This document shows, piece after piece, positions 43,450-51,622 of a stretch of DNA of 64,000 bases. The DNA is from Bacillota bacterium. Its GTDB lineage: Bacteria > Bacillota > Clostridia > Acetivibrionales > DSM-1351. The translations under genes were made by a program, and so were the position numbers. Each line of letters opens with the position of its first letter. Position 1 is the stretch's first letter. Location: positions 62,001 to 126,000 of the forward strand of contig JAEXFI010000048.1 in NCBI GenBank assembly GCA_023400235.1, written 5' to 3'. Under the pieces are notes generated by a model that did not search any database, had not been told where the DNA came from, and saw only the letters and a program-made list of their open reading frames with translations.

Positions 43450-46400
43450 ATGCTGCGAAAAGGATCAAAAGCCATCGCTCTTTTGTGTATCATATCAGTA
43501 CTCATTTTCTGCAGTATACAAATTTTTTCCGAAGGAATCGTTACTCCTATAAAGGGAGGCAAGGTAGCAGTGGATTATCTGGAACCGGATGCATACTCCC
43601 AGAAAAGGCTGGCTGAGGGCAAGGCCATGTTCGATGCAAAGTGTGCCATTTGTCACACTGACAGCGGAAGAGACCTGGTCTATTTTGGTGATCCTGATTT
43701 TAACTCTTCAAGGGTTATAGGAAGCACAAAAAAATTTGCAGGTGCAGCCAGTGATCCGGAAATTGGAGAAAAGGTTTTCGAGTATCTCAGATACAACAAT
43801 GACGGTCCTTTCATGAGCCAGAACGACCCATTTTTACAGCCTGGTCCTCTAAGCCTGGAGCCAGGTGAAGGGAATCCCGTCCTTTCAAAGGATGAAGATT
43901 TCTGGGGGGCCTTGACCGGACACAGGGTTCCAACACCCGATGACGTAAATATGGAGAAAATCTGGAACTCATACGATATGAAAAATGTTGTTCTTCCCTA
44001 CAGTATCGCAAGCTGGTCGGAATTTATGCCCCATGAAGTGCCTCTCAAGGCTGCCGTAACCGAAGTCAGAAGCCTCTTTAACCAACAGAGGTACAACCTG
44101 AGCAATCTGCCGCTGGCCGACAAGGGGCTGGGCAGGTATTTCGGCTATGGCGCAAACAGCATCTATAAGAAATATCAATTTACAAGTCATGATTATACAA
44201 AAGCCGATCACTCAAAAGACTTTCTTGAAGCAGTTAACAGTACTGCCCTGCTGACCTGGCTGTCCGTCTTGGATTTTGAGTACGGGCTCCCTCAGCGTGT
44301 CAACAACCAGTGGAACGGAGAATGGGCCTGGGGAGTAAATGAAAACACCATTCTATGGGGACCCGGCTCCAACCTGGACAATTTGAATACCTACGGAATA
44401 AATGCCGATGAAGGCATAAATTCCAGGGAAGCTTTCAGAAACAAATGGACCCAGTATTCCACCATGTTCGTTACGGGAAAGAACGGAGTATTCACTCCAA
44501 ATACATATTTCTACTATGCTACCATGCCTTGGGGCTGCAAGACCTATGACTCTGGCCTGTTTGGAGGCAAGAACGTCCAGACGCTTACCGGACTCAAAGG
44601 GTTTGCAGAATTGTGGAACCACTCCAAAACTTATACTGCCGCATCATATACCGGCACATCCTCAATACCAAACTATGGAGATACCACCAGAAGGTATCTG
44701 TTGGATGTAACCTGGCCGTATGAGGGCTTTATGAATTACAGCGGGAACAAGCAGGCGGCCTTGAACGCCTTCCTTGAACTTATCTACAGACAGTGGACCG
44801 CTTCCATCGGTGCACCCAATGATGACCTGCGGGATCCTTATAGTGACGCATACAATCTGCCCACAGGCAACAAGGATTCTGAAAGATACAACTTCCTCAT
44901 ATTCTCGTACAACAGCCTGCAGAGTGTCATGTCCTCAGCCCAAAAGGATTTTGTAAGAGCCTATATCAGACGTATTTATCCAACAAACCCGTCAGGTTAC
45001 CAGAAGCCTTTTACTGCCTATAGCTGGAATCTTGTGGATCCGGCTCCTCAAAAGCCTGTAATACTCCCTTTTGGTTCTGATACGGCAATTGCAGACAAGC
45101 CATATGTTCTAAGAATAATCCGGGCTCAGGCAAATGACGGAGATATTGAAATAACTGCCTCTAACCTTCCTGCCGGAGCGAAGCTGGTTAAAACTAAGGG
45201 AAAATGGGCAGCCAACGACTATGAATACTCAATCAGTTGGACACCTGCAAGAGACCAGGCAGGAAAAGCCTATACCGTCAACCTCACAGGCACCAGCAGC
45301 ATGGGTACTGCCAGCACCACCGCCCAAATAAATGTATTGTCGGCAGAAAGTCCCGTAGTGCTTGACGATATACCCGCCTATTCGGTTTATGCAGGTCAGG
45401 AGCTGTCCTTCCCTCTTACCGTGCAGAACTATTATGCTGAAAATCTTTCTTATTCCATGGATGGAAGCTTTGGAAAGGTAATCAACAATACCTGGAATAC
45501 CGCAGGTATTTACACGGTAAAACCGAAGAAGTCGGATGTAGGCGTTCATACAGTTACATTTACAGTTAAGGACAGACTTGGCAATGTTTCAAGCAAAAGT
45601 GCAAAAATAACTGTTACTGACAATAGTGTTCCAGAAGCACAGATTACTCCGGACGGTTCAGGTCCCGGAAAGAACAAGAATATATACAGGGTTAAGGCTG
45701 GTGATACCTTAAGGCTTGCCATAAACGCTTCAGACCCCGACGGAGACAGGCTTGAAATCTCCAAAAACACAGAGTTTCCCGGACTTATCAACAGCAATGT
45801 ATACTCTTATACTGTTGAGGATGATATGGCTAAGAACTTCCCCGGTCCCAACGTACTGACCTTTACCATAAAGGATCTGGCTTCCGGCTCCACCTCTTCC
45901 TCTCCCAAATACAAGGGAGGTATTACAAAAAAAGTACTGTTGGTTTACTTTGAACCCCGGGATGCCAGCTCAAACCATACGCCCTGGGCTCAGGCAGGCA
46001 CTCCGCAGACCGTGAATTCCGGTCAGACGGTTACACTGGATGGTACCGGTTCGGATGATACCGATAAGGACACCATCAAATACCAGTGGAGTCAGGCGGG
46101 CGGAACAGCAGTACAGCTATCCGACCCTGCCAGTGCAAAGCCTGTATTTACCGCACCCAAGGTTACCTCTCCGACCATACTTAAATTCTACCTTACGGTA
46201 AAAGACCCCGGAGGACTCAGTGACTCCGGTGTAGTGAGAATCAAGGTTAATCCCGCCGCAACAATCCTTAAAGGGGATATTGACGGCAATGGAGATATTG
46301 ATGCAATTGACTATGCCTTGCTTAAAAAGCATCTGCTGAATACAGGTGAGAGTACACTCACGCCTGAACAGATTCAGATAGGGGATGTTGACGGAGACGG

Positions 46401-46476
46401 TTCCTTAAGTGCACTTGATCTTGCCTATTTAAAGCAGTACCTGCTTGGTAAAATAGGCAGCTTCCCGGAGGATTAG
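43450..46476 (+). CDS. Dockerin-bearing secreted c-type cytochrome-like protein
   Basis: A 1008-residue secreted protein. After the signal peptide (about residues 8-28) one c-type haem site 'CAICH' (C65-C68-H69) is present, with a possible Met ligand in 'GPFMSQND' about 50 residues later. Residues 130-540 form a large region I do not recognise. Then come two or three Ig/cadherin-like modules (545-830), a PKD/REJ-like module (835-935) and a type I dockerin (938-1006, with 'GDIDGNGDIDAIDYALLKKHL' and 'GDVDGDGSLSALDLAYLKQYL'). The predicted role is a cellulosome-attached redox protein, matured by the CcmF encoded just upstream. AAGGAGG lies ten bases before the ATG. Confidence 0.85.
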   Translation: MLRKGSKAIALLCIISVLIFCSIQIFSEGIVTPIKGGKVAVDYLEPDAYSQKRLAEGKAMFDAKCAICHTDSGRDLVYFGDPDFNSSRVIGSTKKFAGAASDPEIGEKVFEYLRYNNDGPFMSQNDPFLQPGPLSLEPGEGNPVLSKDEDFWGALTGHRVPTPDDVNMEKIWNSYDMKNVVLPYSIASWSEFMPHEVPLKAAVTEVRSLFNQQRYNLSNLPLADKGLGRYFGYGANSIYKKYQFTSHDYTKADHSKDFLEAVNSTALLTWLSVLDFEYGLPQRVNNQWNGEWAWGVNENTILWGPGSNLDNLNTYGINADEGINSREAFRNKWTQYSTMFVTGKNGVFTPNTYFYYATMPWGCKTYDSGLFGGKNVQTLTGLKGFAELWNHSKTYTAASYTGTSSIPNYGDTTRRYLLDVTWPYEGFMNYSGNKQAALNAFLELIYRQWTASIGAPNDDLRDPYSDAYNLPTGNKDSERYNFLIFSYNSLQSVMSSAQKDFVRAYIRRIYPTNPSGYQKPFTAYSWNLVDPAPQKPVILPFGSDTAIADKPYVLRIIRAQANDGDIEITASNLPAGAKLVKTKGKWAANDYEYSISWTPARDQAGKAYTVNLTGTSSMGTASTTAQINVLSAESPVVLDDIPAYSVYAGQELSFPLTVQNYYAENLSYSMDGSFGKVINNTWNTAGIYTVKPKKSDVGVHTVTFTVKDRLGNVSSKSAKITVTDNSVPEAQITPDGSGPGKNKNIYRVKAGDTLRLAINASDPDGDRLEISKNTEFPGLINSNVYSYTVEDDMAKNFPGPNVLTFTIKDLASGSTSSSPKYKGGITKKVLLVYFEPRDASSNHTPWAQAGTPQTVNSGQTVTLDGTGSDDTDKDTIKYQWSQAGGTAVQLSDPASAKPVFTAPKVTSPTILKFYLTVKDPGGLSDSGVVRIKVNPAATILKGDIDGNGDIDAIDYALLKKHLLNTGESTLTPEQIQIGDVDGDGSLSALDLAYLKQYLLGKIGSFPED

Positions 46477-46562
46477 TTCCCGCCGCCGGATTTAGGTATC
46501 TGATGTGATATATTACATCTGAATCCACAAAAATAACAATTTTAAAGGGGAGTACAGCTTTA

Positions 46563-46609
46563 AAGGGAGTACAGCAAACTAACTAAAAAGTAGTGCGCCA
46601 TACTCCCTT
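46563..46609. terminator. Possible terminator between cytochrome and GH9 genes
   Basis: AAGGGAGTA and TACTCCCTT form a nine-base-pair stem with a 29-base loop between the convergent genes. The left arm is part of a short direct repeat (GGGAGTACAGC twice, 46549-46577). Confidence 0.45.
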
Positions 46610-46629
46610 CTTAAATATGCAGAAAAAGA

Positions 46630-48639
46630 TTACTTCACCGGCAGTTTTTCCAGCAGTCCCAGCAGGTATTGCTTCAATATTGCCAAATCTATGGAGTCCA
46701 CACTGGAATCAAGATTTACGTCCGCCAGCTTCAGGCCGTCCTTTCCGGGGAAGGTGCTTACCTGCCCTGTAAGGAAGCTTTTGAGCAGTGCATAGTCAAT
46801 GGAATCCACAACACTGTCTCCATTGACATCTCCATAAAGCCCTTCAGGGGTTGAAGTCCCTCCTGCAAACCCTGCCAATGCATAGATCAATGCCGCATTC
46901 CAGTTGATTGCAACCTCGTTGGTCTCGTAATCGTCCTGGTTATCCACCCAATCCTTTGCACCCGGCCAGCCTCCACCAATAAGGTATCCGGGCCAGGGCT
47001 CGTTAACGGAGTCTCCTCCCGACGGCCTGTGATGGGGACTCTTGGGCGGATTCAATCCCACTCCCGTTATAAAGGAACGGTCATAATAGTTCCTGCCCAA
47101 AAGGAAGCTTATCGCATCAAGTGAGGCATCGATATAATCACTTTTGGGAGACAGCTTGTTTGCAATCTGCAGAACCATGGTCTGTCTAGCCACGGTACCG
47201 TTGCAGCCCCAGTAATAGGTGCTTCCCAAGGTCCTTCCGTAGCCATGGCTGTCCGCGGTGCTGACTATACTGTCTGCAGAGCTGAGCAAGGCACTTTTTA
47301 TAGTATTATAAAGTGTTTGATTTTTTCCGTTCCTGTTTGAAAGCAGGTATGTAAACATACCCAGGTTTTTTACATTGCCCCAGTCAAAATCCACGTCAAT
47401 TTTTTTAGAAAAGGCCTCCGCCCTGGCTTCAAAATCACTGAGATAGCTGCTGTCTCCGGTGGTTTCCCACATTTCCGCAGCCGCCCACAGCCTGTCGTCG
47501 GGGTCGGTGGTGTCATACCCGCCTGTAGAATACCCGCTTTGGTTTGGATTTGTATTATTTGGGTTGGTCTTTAAAAAGGCATAGCTGACTTTCGCAGCAT
47601 TCAGGCATTTATCCGCATAGGCGGCATCATACGGCCTGAAAGCTCTGGAGGCCATTGCCAGCATAGCGACAAAATCTGCCGTTGCAGGGCTCCCCCAGGG
47701 TGTAAAAAATCTGTCTGTGGTCTCCTGCTCCGGCAATATAAAGCCTCCGAAGTCTTTGGTGGTAAGCTTATGACTCACCTTGCCGCTGCCATCCGGGTAC
47801 TGCATGGTCAGCAGCCAGTCTGTTTCATACTTGATTTCATCCAGAAAATCCGGCATGGCATTGGTATTTTCAGGCATGGTCAGCTGAATATTTTCAAGCT
47901 TATCCTTGAACTGCTCCCAGGCAAAAAGCATGGAACCTACACTTATTCCGGCGTTGACAACATACTTGTTGTAGTCTCCTGCATCGTGCCAGCCCTTTGT
48001 GCCATCCTTTATATTATGCTGGCCTGTTATTGAGTCCAGATAGCCGTCCCTGGTATGACATGCCCCGTGTGCATAGGTTTTCCCGTTGTAGTTCACCGAC
48101 ACTGAAGTGCCGCAGCGGGCCAGGTACATTGCAAGCATGGAGGCCTTATACGGCTCCAAATATATATCCTTTGCAATCTTAAAAACAGTACTCTTCCCAA
48201 TTCCCGGAACTATAAGCAGATAGGTACCCTCCTGGGAAACCTGGGTGAAATCCACAATATTCAACTGCTCACCCGTATCATTATTATACATGGAGGTTGG
48301 TCTGCCCGTATAGACAACCTCACCGTTTTCCCTTACAATATAAAACTCTGTGCAGTTGCCTGCAATTGTAGCTTTTTTGGACTGCTCCGGCATAAAGCCT
48401 ATGGAGTTCATTCTTATTCTTGTATCAAACTGATAATTGCCCGGCTGTATACTCTCAGCATAGACACCGGCATCCGAGAATGCGGGAACAAATAACAGCA
48501 ATGCCACTATGGCAGCACATAGAATCCAACTGACGGCTTTTATAGAATTTCTGCCGTGTAAATTATTTCTGCTTTTTCCCCTGCCCCGAGCCTCAGCTGC
48601 GCTTGTGACTGAACTCTTGCCCGTACCTGCATATTTCAT
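46630..48639 (-). CDS. Cellulosomal GH9 endoglucanase with Ig-like domain and dockerin
   Basis: A 669-residue secreted glycosidase. An unusually long, charged N-terminus (about 35 residues) precedes the signal hydrophobic core. Then come a CelD-type N-terminal Ig-like domain, a GH9 (alpha/alpha)6 catalytic domain with 'WHDAGDYNKYV', 'HHRPSGGDS' and the acid in 'DDYETNEVAINWN', and a C-terminal type I dockerin ('GDVNGDSVVDSIDYALLKSFL', 'DVNLDSSVDSIDLAILKQYLL'). It hydrolyses cellulose within the cellulosome. AGGAGG lies ten bases before the ATG at 48639; the longer frame lacks a ribosome site. Confidence 0.95.
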   Translation of the reverse strand: MKYAGTGKSSVTSAAEARGRGKSRNNLHGRNSIKAVSWILCAAIVALLLFVPAFSDAGVYAESIQPGNYQFDTRIRMNSIGFMPEQSKKATIAGNCTEFYIVRENGEVVYTGRPTSMYNNDTGEQLNIVDFTQVSQEGTYLLIVPGIGKSTVFKIAKDIYLEPYKASMLAMYLARCGTSVSVNYNGKTYAHGACHTRDGYLDSITGQHNIKDGTKGWHDAGDYNKYVVNAGISVGSMLFAWEQFKDKLENIQLTMPENTNAMPDFLDEIKYETDWLLTMQYPDGSGKVSHKLTTKDFGGFILPEQETTDRFFTPWGSPATADFVAMLAMASRAFRPYDAAYADKCLNAAKVSYAFLKTNPNNTNPNQSGYSTGGYDTTDPDDRLWAAAEMWETTGDSSYLSDFEARAEAFSKKIDVDFDWGNVKNLGMFTYLLSNRNGKNQTLYNTIKSALLSSADSIVSTADSHGYGRTLGSTYYWGCNGTVARQTMVLQIANKLSPKSDYIDASLDAISFLLGRNYYDRSFITGVGLNPPKSPHHRPSGGDSVNEPWPGYLIGGGWPGAKDWVDNQDDYETNEVAINWNAALIYALAGFAGGTSTPEGLYGDVNGDSVVDSIDYALLKSFLTGQVSTFPGKDGLKLADVNLDSSVDSIDLAILKQYLLGLLEKLPVK

Positions 48640-49047
48640 TTGATTCCATCCTCCTGTTCTGATTTTTAAAAACTCTGAGTTGATTCTACCCCGGCGCAAG
48701 AACGCCTGTGCCCGCATCCCTCCTTAAAAGCCCTAAAGGCTGTAAAGCACCTTCCGGCAGGTTTGTAACATCAGATTGCGGTCAGTCAGCTCTGAATAAA
48801 TAAAAGTTCAGGTAGGATGAAGAAAGTTTATGTTCATAAATAAAAAAGATTTTTAGCAGCATTAATCTGAATAGTTAATATTATACCAAATTTTGTATTA
48901 TTTTCAACATTGTTGTAGTCGTTTATGGTATAACTTCCCAATTCCCCTCAAAAGTGATGGCGGCATAAAAAAGCAAGCAACTGCCATCAGAAAGCAAATT
49001 GCCCGCTCAGTCAATTACTATGGGTTTAGAACCTGCAAAAACCCGCA
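48640..49047. other. Intergenic region with GH9 promoter
   Basis: These 408 bp hold the GH9 promoter at 48880-48907 and, below it, an untranslated leader of roughly 230 bases with a small AGCC/GGCT hairpin. No gene was found. Confidence 0.6.
48880..48907 (-). promoter_or_regulatory. Predicted promoter of the GH9 gene
   Basis: TTGAAA (48902-48907) and a perfect TATAAT (48880-48885) on the minus strand are 16 bp apart, a good sigma-A match 240 bp before the GH9 start. Confidence 0.6.
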
Positions 49048-50469
49048 TCAGCTTTCCCTGTTTAACCTGTATCCGGCGCAGCAGCAGCCTCCGCAATTTA
49101 CACAGCTGCAGGAATCCTTGTCAGCAGCCTTTTGTCCGCTCCACAGATACTCGGCAGTCACCGCCCAACTCTCCGCAGCTTCAGTACATTTTCCTGCCAG
49201 CTCTGCCGCCTTCTCAGGTGCTCTCATGTCTGTGGATGCTGCTCCCGACTGTTCTACCATTTCAACCAGCCTCTGAGGATTATCCAGCAGAGGACAGGGC
49301 CTTAAATGATTATCATTAAAGGGCTGGTTTTTGTAATATTCCATAAATAGAGGAGATTTCAATGCCTCCAGCAGGGTTTTGTCCCTGATATTCGAATCGG
49401 AATAGTGAATGAAGGCACAGGGCTCTATATCTCCGTTTGCATTAATATGGACATAATAACGGCCTCCTGCTACACAGCCTCCGATATATTCCCCGTCATT
49501 CCAGAAGTCCAGTGTAAAAATGGGCTTGGTATTTCTGAAGCTGCGAATCTGACGATACATGAACTCCCGCTGCTCCGCAGTGACCATGAGCTCGGTGGGG
49601 GCTCCGGCACCTATGGGCATATAGGTAAAAAACCATGCAAACTTTGCTCCCAGTGAAACCATCTCGTCAAAGTATTCCTCACTGCCCACTGTTTCCGTAT
49701 TTTCACGGGTATAGCAGCAGGATATCCCAAAAAGGAGCTTATGGCGTTTAAGTATTTTCATGGCATCAGTTACAGTACCATATACCCCTGCTCCCCTTCT
49801 TGAATCCGTGTCCTTTTCAAAGCCTTCAATACTGATGGCAGGAATAAAATTTTTGACTCTGAGCATTTCTTCTGCAAATGCCTCATCAATCAGTGTACCG
49901 TTTGTGAATGCCAGAAACAGGCAGTCGCTGTTTTTCTCACATAAACGCAGGATATCCTTTTTTCTTACCAGAGGCTCTCCTCCAGAGAACAAAAAGGTGT
50001 ATATACCCATTTCCTTGCCCTGCAGAATAATATCATTCATCTGCTCATAGCTCAGCTGGAGTCCGTTTTTATATTCGGCGGCCCAGCAGCCGATGCAGTT
50101 AAGATTACAGGAGGAGGTGGGGTCCATCAAAACTGTCCACGGAATATTACAGTTGTTGGCTGCTCTGGTTTTATCCTGCTTGGGACTTCCAATGAGGGTA
50201 GAATTTATTACCAGGTTTTCAAACACCCTTCTGCGGACACCCTTATCTATATCTGACCACAGGCTTCTTGTCAGCCTGCTCCAATTGCTCTGCTTATCCT
50301 CAATGGCACCCCTGAAGGTCTGCACCTGTCGCCTGACACTTCCGGCTTTGTCAAATCTCTCTATCCACTTTAAAATTGCAGGTATGCTTTCCTCCGGATC
50401 TCTATCCATATACCTGAGCACCCTTCTGACAAAGAAGATTTTAAAAAAGCTTTTAATTTTTTCCCACAT
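49048..50469 (-). CDS. Radical SAM protein with Cys-rich C-terminus
   Basis: A 473-residue enzyme. The SAM cluster motif 'CNLNCIGCW' is near residue 120, followed by 'FLFSGGEPLVRKKDI' and a later 'CVAGGRYYVHINANGDIEPCAFIHYS' of the SPASM kind. The last 20 residues hold seven Cys ('DSCSCVNCGGCCCAGYRL'), a possible extra metal site. An N-terminal helical domain of about 100 residues precedes the barrel. Relatives are common in clostridia without known substrates. It stands alone; no precursor peptide gene is visible beside it. Confidence 0.82.
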   Translation of the reverse strand: MWEKIKSFFKIFFVRRVLRYMDRDPEESIPAILKWIERFDKAGSVRRQVQTFRGAIEDKQSNWSRLTRSLWSDIDKGVRRRVFENLVINSTLIGSPKQDKTRAANNCNIPWTVLMDPTSSCNLNCIGCWAAEYKNGLQLSYEQMNDIILQGKEMGIYTFLFSGGEPLVRKKDILRLCEKNSDCLFLAFTNGTLIDEAFAEEMLRVKNFIPAISIEGFEKDTDSRRGAGVYGTVTDAMKILKRHKLLFGISCCYTRENTETVGSEEYFDEMVSLGAKFAWFFTYMPIGAGAPTELMVTAEQREFMYRQIRSFRNTKPIFTLDFWNDGEYIGGCVAGGRYYVHINANGDIEPCAFIHYSDSNIRDKTLLEALKSPLFMEYYKNQPFNDNHLRPCPLLDNPQRLVEMVEQSGAASTDMRAPEKAAELAGKCTEAAESWAVTAEYLWSGQKAADKDSCSCVNCGGCCCAGYRLNRES

Positions 50470-50670
50470 AGAAGCAATCCCTCCAAAGACACATTAATTT
50501 ATCATATGCAGGGAGTTTATACTACGTCACAGTTTCTACGAAAGTTTTTACCAATATATGGCCTTAGGTGATTGTACTCCATAAGGTATCATTATTGCAC
50601 CCCACAAATGCTTCAGGCATATTATAAATATTATGGACATTATGTAATAATATTCAGGAGATGAGCTCAT

Positions 50671-51084
50671 ATGAAGTATTTAAAACTGCTGATCCTATTT
50701 GCAATCGGAGGATTTTTCTACTATTTTCTTGAACGGATGTATATAGGGCACTCCGCCTGGCCTATGGTAATAGTCGGAGGTACCTGCTTCGTGCTTATAG
50801 GTCTGATAAATGAATTGTTCACCTGGAATATACCTCTGTGGCTGCAAGGCATTGTTTCATCGGCAATAGTCACTGCGGTGGAACTTGTAAGCGGCTTGAT
50901 CCTGAATGTATGGCTGAAGCTGAATATATGGGATTACAGCAGCCTGCCGCTTAATTTTCATGGACAGATATGTCTTTACTATGTAATACTATGGATTTTC
51001 ATCAGCCTTGGGGCGATAGTATTTGATGATTGGCTCAGGTACTGGCTGTTTGATGAAGAAAAGCCCAAATACAAGCTGTTTTGA
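50671..51084 (+). CDS. CmpB-like (putative ABC transporter type IV) membrane protein
   Basis: A 137-residue integral membrane protein with four hydrophobic helices. 'SAWPMVIVGG', 'SSAIVTAVELVSGLILNVWLKL' and 'WDYSSLPLNFHGQICL' match the ABC_trans_CmpB family, whose function is not settled. AGGAGATGAGCTC precedes the ATG. It is followed by a strong hairpin and has no operon partner. Confidence 0.8.
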   Translation: MKYLKLLILFAIGGFFYYFLERMYIGHSAWPMVIVGGTCFVLIGLINELFTWNIPLWLQGIVSSAIVTAVELVSGLILNVWLKLNIWDYSSLPLNFHGQICLYYVILWIFISLGAIVFDDWLRYWLFDEEKPKYKLF

Positions 51085-51118
51085 AAATATCTGAAGGCCT
51101 TGTGAAGTAAAAAAGATT

Positions 51119-51159
51119 AAGAGCATCCTCACCTGTTCTCACACGGTAAGGATGCTCTT
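51119..51159. terminator. Terminator between convergent small genes
   Basis: AAGAGCATCCT (51119-51129) and AGGATGCTCTT (51149-51159) form an 11-base-pair stem, with A-rich and T-rich flanks, after the CmpB-like gene. Confidence 0.82.
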
Positions 51160-51205
51160 TACGTTTTTGCAGTTATCGGCGCGCCCTGCTGCCTTTTAAA
51201 ATATA

Positions 51206-51397
51206 TTACTTGCTGATGTCAATATTCAAATCGGCACTTTTCGTCTTTTGTGCAAGCTTAGCATCCATAAATTTCTTTGCTATATACACAGCTCCACCTG
51301 TACCAAGAGTAGTTGCGCTGCCTATAAGACAGCCTTTGGCTACATCACTTTTCTGAACCAGCTTGCCAAGACCCAACGCTATTTTTAATAAATCCAT
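51206..51397 (-). CDS. Small hypothetical membrane-associated protein
   Basis: A 63-residue protein with a Gly/Ala/Thr-rich hydrophobic stretch (about residues 22-40, 'GCLIGSATTLGTGGAVYIA') and a Lys-rich tail. GGAGG lies seven bases before the ATG, so it is probably translated. I do not recognise a family. Confidence 0.55.
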   Translation of the reverse strand: MDLLKIALGLGKLVQKSDVAKGCLIGSATTLGTGGAVYIAKKFMDAKLAQKTKSADLNIDISK

Positions 51398-51622
51398 TTG
51401 CTTACCTCCAGATTAATATAATTACTTTATTATATTAATCGTATTGGGAATCAGTGAGCAAAATGTGAAAGGAGGAGATTGTCTGACAACAATTTAGGCC
51501 CCGTTATTCACGGAGCCTAAAATATAATAAAAAAAGGAAGATAAAACGTCAATCGAAATTGACTTTATGAAAAAGAATATGCTTTTATAATAGACCTCTT
51601 ATGTTAATAATTAATGTTGTTT

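Noticed and set aside
51489..51514. TAGGC...GCCTA hairpin before the allophanate hydrolase end as a terminator
   Set aside because: The stem contains a mismatch and the following minus-strand sequence is not T-rich; it is about 110 bp from the stop, so support is weak.
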